Source: Hydractinia symbiolongicarpus
Lineage: Eukaryota; Cnidaria; Hydrozoa; Anthoathecata; Hydractiniidae
Length of the DNA: 64,000 nt
Reading direction: 5' to 3'
Assembly (NCBI RefSeq): GCF_029227915.1
Contig: NC_079882.1
Location: 10,230,001-10,294,000, forward strand
Positions 36,795-48,900 of the stretch are shown here, one piece after another (positions within the stretch are counted from its first letter, which is position 1; every line of letters begins with the position of its first letter). Below the pieces are notes generated by a model. That model saw only the letters and a program-made list of their open reading frames with translations, had not been told where the DNA came from and ran no database searches. Both the position numbers and the translations under genes were made by a program.

Positions 36795-38378
36795 ACAACT
36801 GAGCTTACAACAACAAGATTTCGAACTAGTAAAAATAAATCCTGAATTCCCAAATTCCTAAAAAAGCATTTGGTTCAACTGGTCACACACCTTATTGGAA
36901 TGGAGTTTTTACGCACGAACTTACTAGTGTCTAGAACTCTTCCCACTCACGGCTAGCATTTTAAACCAAAGCAAAATAATAATAGTAGAAGACTTACAAA
37001 TGCATATTTTGTCATTTTAGCTTATCAAACTCTACATATTTATATATATATAAAAAATCGATTGGAAAATAGGTCTGCTAAGTGACTCTAACACCAAATC
37101 TTTTATGGCGTCCATCTTAATCCTCTTAAGGTGCAGGCAAATTGACAGGTCACTCTAAAAGTCAGGGAAAGCCTGTATATATATAATAATAATCTGTCAC
37201 CGATTAATTAGACAACACATACTAATTACAAGACATCAGTTATAAATTATTAGTGTTCTTACGAAATAAGTACGACAGAGAAAATATTATTATATTTTTT
37301 AAGCGCATGTGCAGATTAGGGTAAGTCCCGTAAAACAAAGTTGTCGTTCTCTCTGTGACTCAAAAAGAATAAATTTAAAGTTGTGGGAAAATTTACTGAT
37401 AAAAACACGCAAATAAAGCGAATAAAATTTTGTGTTTAACAGCTTCTTATCAGTTCTTTGTTAGCTTCGAATTTTGTAGAAATTTTAACAGCAGCCATAT
37501 TTGTTTATATTTCGTTCTACGTTGTCGCTTTCATTTAATTTTTGTAATCAATTTTTGGCGCGCTTTTTATATGACAGGCTTTCATGAAAGTTATTAACAA
37601 CTTTATTGCATGTAATCCCCGTTCTTGTTTGGTAAAGTTCCTATTAACTAAACAGTAGGAACTTCTTCTCATGTTGACAACAGTAGATTATGTTTTTTCC
37701 GTTTGTGTGTGCTTTTTAAAAATGTCTTAAAAACTTTGCATGGACCAAAGACGATATATATGATCTGACCAGCTAAAATCTGTGCATATTTTGTTATTGC
37801 TACAGGTCATACTGATTAATTACACGGAATGTTACCGCTTAATTATACGTACAATTAGCTAGCTGCAGATTAAATTTTGCTTTTGTATTTATAAATTTCA
37901 AACGGTTTAACTACATAAAGTCATCCATTTTAAAAAAATTGGAATGCAAATGTCAAAAGTATGAAACTGTAACATAAATGTTTAAGGTGGTCTAGTAATT
38001 TTGCGTGACTTAATTGAATAGTAGCTACACATGGGCGCTCTTAGATTGGATGGGTGGTTCAAATATCCATTGGACGTTTTATGTGGCAAGTTGACAGTAT
38101 GCATGTTGACCCTGAAATTCTTTGAAATAAACTGATTAAATCTATATGTAACTAACTTAACTCCATTCATGTCTTTTAGCTAGCTTTGTTGTTTATTGTG
38201 ACCTGTTTACCACTTTTATCAGCTAACTAGCTAGCTAAGTCAGCCACGCTAGCAAACATCACCTTTGAAACATTATGATAGATAACCTTTACTCTATTAT
38301 TATAACTTCATGAAGCATTTAATATTCAGTGAAATATTATTACGGCTTTTGACAACATTTCTGCTATGTTTATTTGCA

Positions 38379-38442
38379 GTACTCACGGATTTGTGTGGTC
38401 TAAAAGAAGAAGATGAAGGAGAAAAAATGTCGCCCGTTTAAT
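38379..38442 (+). other. Possible orphan terminal coding exon
   Basis: A good acceptor (tgtttatttgcag) is followed by an open stretch reading LTDLCGLKEEDEGEKMSPV and a TAA stop. The composition is protein-like compared with the flanks, but no partner exon was found upstream and no family is recognised. It could be the end of an unidentified gene or chance. Confidence 0.22.
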
Positions 38443-39857
38443 AAGATCTCAGATGTAATCCGAAATCTTAAAAAAATAGATAATCACAAATCATCAAAAG
38501 CGGGCCAAAGCAAACACACCCCCAAAACATTTGATCCTGAATGTTTATACAAAATCTATCAACTTAAACAGCGCTGCAGGTGACATGTTCGTGACCCTTC
38601 AAATTTCGCATCTTGCACTTTGTCCCCACGTTGTTTATATACCACGACACGAACACTATGTTGTTCGCTTTCTGACATTATTTTAAAATGAAGAAAGAAC
38701 AAATAAAATAATTCGAACTGCCAATTAAGTGACTTTGCCGCTTCACATGGATCACGTATTGACCTCTTTTATAAATAAACAGAAAAAAGAAAAGAATATT
38801 TTTATTTCTTCTTAATCACGGAGATTTTCAAAACAACGGCTTTACGCAAGTTAAGAAAGGGAAAAAAAAAGAGCTATAAAGGTGGCCACTAAGGGCCTTT
38901 AAACAGGCAATCACTTATCCTTCATGCACTTTCACTTCCTGATTCTTTTTAATCTTTTAAACGAGAAATACAATTTTAGATAATGAATGATACCTTTGCT
39001 TCGAAACAAATACACGCTTTTTTTGTAAGAACTAGAAAAGTCCAACCTGAGGCTGGTTGTTCTTTTTTTTAGCTTTTTTTCAGCCTGATTTGTCCTTGAT
39101 TTGTTCAAAAATTCTTAACTGCCCCCCATGGCTTAAAAGAGAATCGCAAGAGAACTTACATCCTGTATGGTGCTTATTTTATATCGACATTTATAACGCT
39201 TGCTGTCCCTAGTTTGTAAAAACAATGACTTGAGTTATTATTTCGTTTTTATTTTTAGGCAAAATCTAAAGCTCATGTTTTTATAAATTATTCTAATCGA
39301 AGAAATCGTGTATTGAAGAAAACGTGCCGTATCCTTTGATATGTCGCGCTTTCTGATAATTTTTATTATTTACACTATGTTTCATCTAGAAGGCATCATC
39401 CTAAACGGAAGAAATACACCGCCAATTGTAGATTTCCATTGAAAGTCACCCCTGAGGCGTTAATTGATTATTTAAAAAAAAATTTAAAAGATTTTCGAAA
39501 CATCCATTGTTTTAAAATAAATCACTTTGGGAAACATTTAGCCTAGCGACCTTATCCTTGCAGTGTAAAAAGACATTCCAGTGACTAGACAATTGTAAAT
39601 CGATCCTTTCAGCGAGTGCTAAGCATGATATCTTTGGCTGTTGTCTAGTTGAACGGTCAGTTTGCTTGCACGGAATCCTATTTGAAAGTAAATGAAGGTC
39701 TTTAATCATAATAAATAAATACAAAAAAAACTCTAGGAAATGTAACGAGCCCACAAATGATAAGGTTTGAAGTACATTCAATAATGTAAAAGAAACATTG
39801 GTGTTAATAACAACCTCGATATTTGTAATAAAAATTGTATGACATTACATAACACTT

Positions 39858-39932
39858 CAACCTTGTTCCCTGGACCCCTTTTCGCTTGTTTAAGTTCTTC
39901 TTCGAAAAGGGGCGAGCCCTGACATGACGTTG
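39858..39932. mobile_element. Foldback MITE, diverged member
   Basis: Left end 'caaccttgttccctgg'. The inner arms 'ccccttttcg' and 'cgaaaaggggcg' form a stem, and the right end 'gacatgacgttg' is decayed. Confidence 0.55.
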
Positions 39933-42793
39933 CAAACACTTCTGTAACTTAAAACTGGTGGATTTGACGTAGAAAGCCTTTTAAAATTTTGAAAACTTAT
40001 TCCTAGACACATATAAAAAACGTTAACTATAAGTAATAGCATATATTCTAATCCAAAAAAGTTTAGCTTAAAAAATATACCTATATATTGAAACCTAAAG
40101 TTGTTCGCCGACATTTTTTCTGTCCATTTCTTAATCTTGCGGAAATATATTTTTGTTGCAACTTGAAATGAAAATCCTTGTAAATAAATTCCAAGCTAAT
40201 ACTGTTAAAAGCTTAGGATCCTTCCTAGCCTCTTTTTTACTTGAGTTAATAATGCAGAAGTAAATAAAGCTACTAAAAACCGGGAAAAGTGACTAAATGA
40301 GAGAGTCAGTGAGTTAAAGTTCCGCAAGATCAAAATTGGGCGAGTTTTTTTGGTTACTTTTGCTGAAGACATAAATTTTGCATCTTAATCTAGAATCAGA
40401 GTCTAGAGTTTAGGCAGCATGATTATACTGACGATGGCGTACTCCAAATTCCGACCAATATTTTTTCGTTATCCTGATCACCATATCTTATGTCACTTTG
40501 GCTTTGACAAATATGGCATGACACAACTTTTTCCTAAACAATAGTTAAATCAATATTTTCACCATAAAGTTGCTTTACCTACTATAAGTGTTTAATTTAT
40601 TATTTTTAATATAATTTAGAATAGATATATAAAGAAATAGAAAGAAATAGAAATAAGTAAAACAAAGAAGTTAGGAATACAAGTCTGTTTTTCTAACTAT
40701 TGTTCAGTAGCCGTTCCTAATAAGTATGTTTGGTAAGCAACACACCCCTGTAGCATCTGCAGTCCCTGGGCACCGTCGACCCTTCATCATGGAGAATTTT
40801 CTCAAAAACAAATAACAAATATAACAAATAAAAAAACTGTTTAAAGTAAAACGAAAAAAAAAAAGTTTTTGACATGCTTGTGTGGGTTTCTTCAAGAATT
40901 ATTTGCTCGATTCTCTCAGTGAATTCAAATTTAAACATAGTTAAACAAAAATTGTTTCGCTCACTTTTGCATATTCCATCGATAGTAGCTAAAAATTTTT
41001 AGCCTTAAGATTCCCTTTTTCGTTATTTTAAAGAATCTTTTCTCTTTTTTGTACAATAGCCTAAACACTGACAAATATTGTACAAATACTTGAATGCAAT
41101 ATTTCGAAGCTGTTGCAAAACTGCCTAAACTTGAAAATCTTTCAATAGATTAGTGTTGAGTTGTGTACCGCGCAAACCACTCAAGCGTAAAACAATGGTT
41201 CACTTAACATCTTGTATCATCGCTTTCGGCAAAATATCAAATTATCAAGGTGCTAATCAAATTACCAAGGAGTTTTTGGGTGTTTATTTTTGTCAATAAA
41301 ATGCACGCAAGGTGAAATATAGAAGGTAAGAAAATATTAGGGAAGATATTCAAAAATATATTCAAGAAAATATTGCAAATGTTTATTCGCGCGTAGCAAA
41401 AATTGTAACAAGACATTTTTAATGTTCAAAACGACAAATTCTTCACTACCCATTGCAAATTATTTGCAAAAACAATGTCTGAAAAAAATGTATTACCATT
41501 TTTCGTTTGAATTTTTCAGTTTTGTTTACAAATTGTGTTTAAGGCGCCATTTCTTCAAATTATACTAATAGTTTGCTTACAAATTTATTTGTAAAATTTA
41601 TATAATTTGTGAATACGATGTACAAGTGCATGTATAAACGTGATCAAAAGGCGTGATACAAGAAAATATATTTTTCATAGTTTTCGGATAAGCACAAATA
41701 TTAGCCCTTAGAATGTGTTTTTGAAATAACCTTTTTTGCCAAAAAGTAATTGTTGGCGAAGGAAAAGATATCGATAGTTCATGTTTGATACCTTTTGGTA
41801 GCCTAATTCATCCTCGTTTTAAAACTTGAGGAGTACCTCATAATAAGCTTCTTCTCTGGCGCTACGGCGCTTCAGCAATGGGCTGTTTTCGCCTAATTCT
41901 TCACGGTATACCTTATTTGGGGAAAAGTCCCGGAGTAAATGTTTTTCAGGGAAAAATTAATAGTCGGTGGAATCACCAATGCATAGACCTATTCACTTTC
42001 CCCGACTAACAGTTGGGTCTTAAGTAAAGAAAAGAATATCTAATTATTTTTGTATATCTTCTTTATATCTCTACATCAATTTCATTATCGTCATCACTGA
42101 TTTGTTGTTCGTTGCCAGGACAATCATTGCTATCTGTCTGTCACAGAGAAAAATGAAAATCCTTTTAAGGAACTTTTGCTGTGTATTTTCTTACTTGTGA
42201 TCTTTTCCTTTTATGTAATCATTCAAGTTAATTAGTTAATATGATAACTAGAAACATTTTAATGAAAAATAGGCGGGTAGTAAAGTTGTCGACAAATTTC
42301 TGTCGGTTAAAGTTAGTCGGAGAAAATTATTAGTCGGGAGAAATTTTAGGTAGATAAGGTATCACCGTGTTTTGCGTGTTAAAAGAGTTAATTACTACTG
42401 TGGCTAATGCAAACATACCTTACCGGGACTAAAATGGAGTTAATAGCGGAAGATGAGCACTAAATCGGTCACTTTTCCACGGGTGTTTTCCTTAATAAAG
42501 GTACATATTTAGGAAGAGGGTATTGTAATTATGAAAGAAAAAACGTTTAAAACCTCTAACAAGTATACTTTATCTAAGAAAAAGTATTAAGGAAAGGGCT
42601 GTTTATATGAAAGCTGAATAGAACAACTTCACAATAGCTGGAATGATTTTGTTCGTTTTTATCCTTTGAGAATTCTTTGACAGCCTTAGAATACCTTTTA
42701 TCTCTTTTCTGGGAACACTTACTGAGTGTTCTTCTGTCTTCTTTATTTGGTATAGCCATTTCAGATGATGTGTAGGGAAACGTTGATTGTGTA

Positions 42794-42801
42794 TATATAA
42801 A
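42794..42801 (+). promoter_or_regulatory. TATA box of the histidine-rich vWA gene
   Basis: TATATAAA lies about 150 nt upstream of the start codon at 42947, which would give a 5'UTR of about 120 nt. The AT-rich background lowers its weight. Confidence 0.45.
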
Positions 42802-42946
42802 TTAACATTCATGTTTAAGAATCGGGACAATGTGACGTCAGCAACAAGGATCCAATTTTGATTGCGAATTCTAAAATTAAAACCTTCTAGTTTCAGATTT
42901 TACAAGCCTGTTGATTTCAATTATCTTTAACATTCATTTAGCCACG

Positions 42947-45900
42947 ATGTTATCAAGACCTACATTGTTTACTCTTTTACTAGCGACTTTGGTACTAGTA
43001 ACATCCAAACACAAAGGTAATTATCCAACAATTTTAGTCTGAAAAAAACAGGTGAGAAAGTTAACAACTGTGACTCGTTTTTGTTTTTAGGTCTAAGACG
43101 TAATTGGACTAGCAAGTCTAAGAATGCCGCAGTCAAATCGCATGTTGAAGGTAAAATTTCAATTTTTAAAACATAGGAGCTTCTTTTTTCTCATTTCTTA
43201 GTTGACAAATAAACAAACCAATTTTAGACTTATTACAAAATTGACGTATTACTTTTCCAGGACAAAAAAACAACAAACGTTTTAGCGTTCCACCATTCAC
43301 CAACGGACACGTCACAAACGAATACGACATGAACCCAGACTTAATAAATGGTAAAGTATCTAATGACGAAGTTCATTCACTAATTGACGGACAAATACCT
43401 AATAATATGGCTCCACAGAATAGACTAGGAGAAGATGCGGGCATTATCCCTGCATCAAATAACATGCATTTTGACCAACAAACAGGTCAACTTAGCCGCG
43501 ATCCGACGCTGTCATCTTTTGTTTCAAATCGTGACGACTTTAGCATACAACCGACATCAAGAAACTTAAACGAGCTTGGAAATCAAGACTCATACGCAGC
43601 AATGCATGAGAAACCATCTCCAATTGTTTTTAATCCATCTCATGCAGCCAATACACCAATAGGAGGACTAGAAAATAATAAACAAACTGATAGCCTTTCT
43701 GAAAACGCACAAGAGTTTCCCAATGATATGTTATATGGGAATCAAGGTGATCATTTTGGACAACCCCTGGCAACTGATAAAACTAATGGGGAACATTTAG
43801 GACAGATTGGTGTAAATGGTGAAAATTTAGGTCAGCTTATAGAAACGAAAAATCAAGAGAAAGAATTAGACGTTGAGGTTAAAAAAGCATTACATAATTT
43901 AAACGAAAAAGAGCAGGGGGAAGCAGTACAAGAAGCGCTGAATGACCAGCGTGAATTGAAAACTGCTCAAAATATCGCAGATGATTCTCCTTTTGACAGT
44001 CCCACTGCAGCGGCTAAAGGTTCGTTACCTGTACTACTACAACATAGACTGTCCATACACCATTAATATCTTAACACGTGAACGTGGATGACATTTCTGA
44101 CGGCCATTGTAACTTCTTCATGTTCAATCTGTTATATTTTTCCTATACTCCCACAGCGCTAGACAGTATGATTTATATACGTCTGCAATTTTAAGTTGGG
44201 GAAGGTAAAAGCTTAACCATAAACATATTCAAATAATTTTCCTGTAAAAAAAATGGCGACAAAAGTAAAGCATTCTGAGAAGTTAAACTAGTTCAAAAAC
44301 TAAAATAAAATTTAGCAATCCCTACGACAGCGGGGGAAGAGGGAACTTGGGATGGTGGGGGAATAATCCTCCAATGATTTTGTTGCTAAGTAGTAAAGAT
44401 ATTTGGGAAAAGACCGAAATATCCCGTATAGAGAATTTACCGACCCAGCACTTTTAAAATCATGTCTTAATCTATAATTAGTCATTATAATATCACATTC
44501 GTGTTCCGAGGGATTTTTGCCTGTTTAATATGAGATAGAAGTATTGTGTACAAAAACTAATCGATCACCGCGCTTCATGCGCCATTTAATCTTGACCTGG
44601 AAAAGTGCTGACTAAGGAAAAAATAGTTATGGAAAAACATGAAAGCCAGTCATATATCAACATTCAATTAACAATACAAGGGTATTTTTTACTGCCTTGA
44701 AATAAGGGTGTATGATATCAGGGTTTTCTTAATACTTGCCATATTTAGGAAACGTGCTACAAACGTCACCAGCTACTGAAGAATTTCCTTCACGACGTCA
44801 CTTGTCAGTTCACACTCATCATCCTCACCATTACATGATAGATCCTCTGCCGGTAAAAAAAATTGTTATTTTAATCAAATTGTTACTAAGTTATGGATTT
44901 ACTTTAAATACTTTTTGTTAAACGTTAACCAACAATAGTGATAACCTTTAGCTATGTTTTTCCGTATACTTTTTAACAGGAAATATGTGATTAATTGTAG
45001 ATGACAATAATCACTTACAGATTCATAATAAATCTTTTTTTGTTGATCCTACTGCAGGTCCACTACTCCCGCCATCATCACCATCATGGTCATTATTATG
45101 GAAATGAGGGATTTGCAGTCCTCGGAGAGCACGGGCACAGTATGGTAGGTGAAGGGTATTCAGTGCTTGGGAACCATGGTCCAGATCTAGCTGCACCTGG
45201 ATATGCTGAAGTACTGGATCACGATCATCCAGGAGGCTACGCAACTTTAGGTGGAGAGTACTCTGCAGGTATTCCTGGAGACGGATATGGACATGGTTAT
45301 GGCTACGGACATGCAGGGCTAGGTAGCGTTGTGTTCAAATGTCATATTTCTAGACCTTAAAAAATACAAAGCATTCTAAAAATATATAAATAAATGCCAA
45401 AATTCTTTTCTAGCACCGTTCGGAGTAAATTACCACAGTGTCCACATGCTTCCACATCCGCACCACCATCATCATGGCCACCACTTTGATGATATTTTTC
45501 CGCTGGCTGCGGTAGGTGCACACGATGTTGGTGGTGATTCTGAAGCTGCTGGCATGATTGAACGCATAACAGACACCAATAGCGAGGACAATGACGCAGC
45601 GTTAAACAACCTCGCGAGTCACTTGGATCAGAGAGTTCCGTATGATTACGGAATGATCCATCACGGTGATCACATGGGAGCGTATGATGATGTTCATAGT
45701 TTTGATGGTGAAGAAGGCGAACATGGACCACATCCTTTACTACCAGGGGATGGAGATAGTTTAATGGTAGGTTTTCTGCATTCTAAGGTATTGCTATATT
45801 TAAAGCAACAAGATATGATAATTGCTGTACTGCATAAAAATGGGTTGTGTACCCATTATACCAGCACGGTATAGAAACATTCTACACATAACTTGCATGA

Positions 45901-48900
45901 AGGGTTACCTTTTGATTGTCAATGCCCTCTTTAACCATTCTGTATAATGCACATCTTAGACACCTGTTGATCATGATGACCCAACAAGCTCTATTGTGGC
46001 ACACATGACGCATGGTCACGATTTGACGCACGTACATGGACACGATGACGTGCACGTGCAGGGTCATGATCATGGCCATGATTACGGTGGGTGGGCAAGT
46101 CACCCATATGTATATGGTGCGCACTATGGCGACGGATATGGCGATGGATATCATGGTGACCATCATTGGGACGATTATGGTCACGGGGATAACCACTATG
46201 GAGTGCCAGCTCACGTCCATCTACATCACCATCATACATTTTCACCATACCATGATGAGCTTCGATACCCAAGTTACGAGCTGCCAGTGCACGGCTCAGT
46301 TGTATCTGAAAGAGAGGCAAAGAAAATAGGTATATTCGTTATTGCTTGACAATGCCGTTTTCAACCAGCATAGACCTTCATACACAAACATTTTTTGGCA
46401 TGGACAACATCTATTTTACGACTGCAACTAACTTCAATATGTTACTCTTAGGACTTTATGACGAAGCTTATCTTAAAAAATTGGGCATTTGGGAAGACGC
46501 AAGAGGTTGGGGTGGTAGCCAAGGTTAGATTAACGTTATGATTCTGAATGTAACTTATTTGTTGATTCTTTCTCACTCGTTCAGTTTCAATAAAAAATAG
46601 ATAGATCACATTCAGTCCCAGTGAAAAAATCAGAGAAAAAAAGTCCACTTCGTTTTTGCATCAAAGTCAACTATCATTTTTTTATTTTTTTTATGATAAC
46701 TAATTAAAAGACTTTTTTGAAAATTAAAAATCCAAATATAAGCCATTTAGGTCAAATTACCTGACTCATTCTTAGTAAATGTTTTTTTAACATAATCTAC
46801 TAATTATATACTTTTCAAAACATTTTACTAACAAAAACTAATTTTTTTTAAATACTCTACTAATCAATATTTGCCAAAATACTTCACTAACGAGACTTTT
46901 TTTCACTCACAACACCACACACACAAATACTAACATACGCTAGGTCCTTTCGACAGACTTGCATGGCAGAGACAACTCCAGAAAAATAGTACAGCTAATA
47001 ACACAGTGGAAGGTATGTTTTTTAAGGTACCAGTATTGCACTGATAGTGAATTCACATTGGTATGTGTCTTTGTATGTTCATCAGGCAATTTTTTTAGGG
47101 GGAATTTTAAAATTGCGGAAAATTAGGAGGAAGGTAAAACATTAGGATTTTTAAATTAATATTCTTAATCTCATTCTCCAAAAGAGTTGTGAGAATATGT
47201 TAAGGAACTCTTTTCCTGTGAGATAATTTAAGTTAAACAGTAAAAAAAAAAGTTTCAAGATGATCAAATTTACAAGGAATATTAAAATTTAGAAACTGGC
47301 AGTACTGGTGGCACAAGCACTGGTGGTGTGACTATTGGCCATGGTGGATCTGTTTCTATCGGAGGCTTGCCTGGCGGAGACGGTGGGGGAGGTTGCACAG
47401 TTCCTGCTGATGTAGCATTTTTATTCGATGGCTCCAAAATCAGTGAAAAGAAGGGAGAATATTTCAAAAAATACATTGAATTCGCAAAACAAGTGGTAGA
47501 TCGCAATCCTCCATCATTGGAAGGATTTCACTACGGAGCAGTTGCATACAGCAAGAGCGGAGAGCTTCAGTTTGATTTTGAAAAGTGAGTTAGTTAAGTC
47601 TTTCTTCTGAAAATTCTATGATGGTAACTTTGCTACCGTGATGAAATTTAACACTTAGATCATACGAACTCAGTGGTGTAATGAGCGAGTTGGAAAAGAT
47701 AAAAACTCCATATCCAAAAGACAAAGACGCACAATTAGGTGACGGGTTGAAAGTAACTAAAGAACAGTTGTTTGATAAAACTGGAAGAGATTGGGTGTAC
47801 CAGGTAGAAAAAATTGATGTTGAATTTTAGACTTTGTAAAATATTCTTAAATTTTCTTTATAATGCGTTTATTGTTGTTTTTTTAGGCACTGATTATATT
47901 AACTGACTCAAAAGGGGAAGGGGAATTTGAAAAATGGGCACAAGAACTCCGTGACTCCACTGTCAACATATATGTCATTGGTAAGAGCGTGAGATCCCCG
48001 TCTTGATCGTTTGCATCAATTAAAAAAAATATATTCTATTTGTTAATTGCCTTGTGAAGTAGCGATGAGTTATCTAAATCTTTTTTTTTACCAGGCTTGG
48101 CTAACTCTGACAGTAAAGCAGATATTGGACAGATGGAAAAGATTGGAACTGACTTAGATAAACATCATGTATTCCAAGTTGACGCAGAAAAATTATTGGG
48201 AACAACGGAAAAAGTTGAGCATCCGCAACACTTAGCAAGTGTTATTCCTAACCAAGTTTGCAGGAGTAAGTTTTCCTTCTTCTTCTTCTTCTTCTTCTTC
48301 TTCTTCTTCTTCTTCTTCTTCTTCTTCTTCTTCTTCTTCTTCTTCTTCTTCTTCTTCTTCTTCTTCTTCTTCTTCTTCTTCTTCTTCTTCTTCTTCTTCT
48401 TCTTCTTCTTCTTCTTCTTCTTCTTCTTCTTCTTCTTCTTCTTCTTCTTCTTCTTCTTCTTCTTCTTCTTCTTCTTCTTCTTCTTCTTCTTCTTCTTCTT
48501 CTTCTTCTTCTTCTTCTTCTTCTTCTTCTTCTTCTTCTTCTTCTTCTTCTTCTTCTTCTTCTTCTTCTTCTTCTTCTTCTTCTTCTTCTTCTTCTTCTTC
48601 TTCTTCTTCTTCTTCTTCTTCTTCTTCTTCTTCTTCTTCTTCTTCTTCTTCTTCTTCTTCTTCTTCTTCTTCTTCTTCTTCTTCTTCTTCTTCTTCTTCT
48701 TCTTCTTCTTTTCGTAACCTATTTCTCTTTTATAGTGGATCTTATATTCGTGGTCGACATGAAAAAACCAGACGCAGATAGAATGACTGCGATTAAATCA
48801 TTTATAAAGGATTCAACAGCAGAATTTGGAATGGGGCAATGGGGCAGTCACATCGCTGTAGTGGGGTATGGAGGTCAAGGAAGCAAAGAGGGTTGGGACC

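Larger units (their letters stand above)
30190..42793. other. 12.6-kb gene-poor region
   Basis: AT-rich DNA with solo or complete foldback-MITE arms (about 30331, 32390, 33187, 36688, 39858), a G homopolymer near 34713-34729, a degenerate GCGAAA-rich repeat (about 31190-31600) and one possible orphan exon at 38379. No other gene is supported on either strand. Confidence 0.55.

Noticed and set aside
45357-46320. His-rich antisense frames on the minus strand
   Set aside because: These are shadows of the CAT/GTG-rich plus-strand exons of the His-rich gene and lack their own splice structure.
48097-48717. Long open frames of poly-Phe or poly-Ser through the TTC repeat
   Set aside because: They are the microsatellite read in different frames. 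The real exon ends at the donor at 48265, and splicing to 48736 restores the vWA frame.
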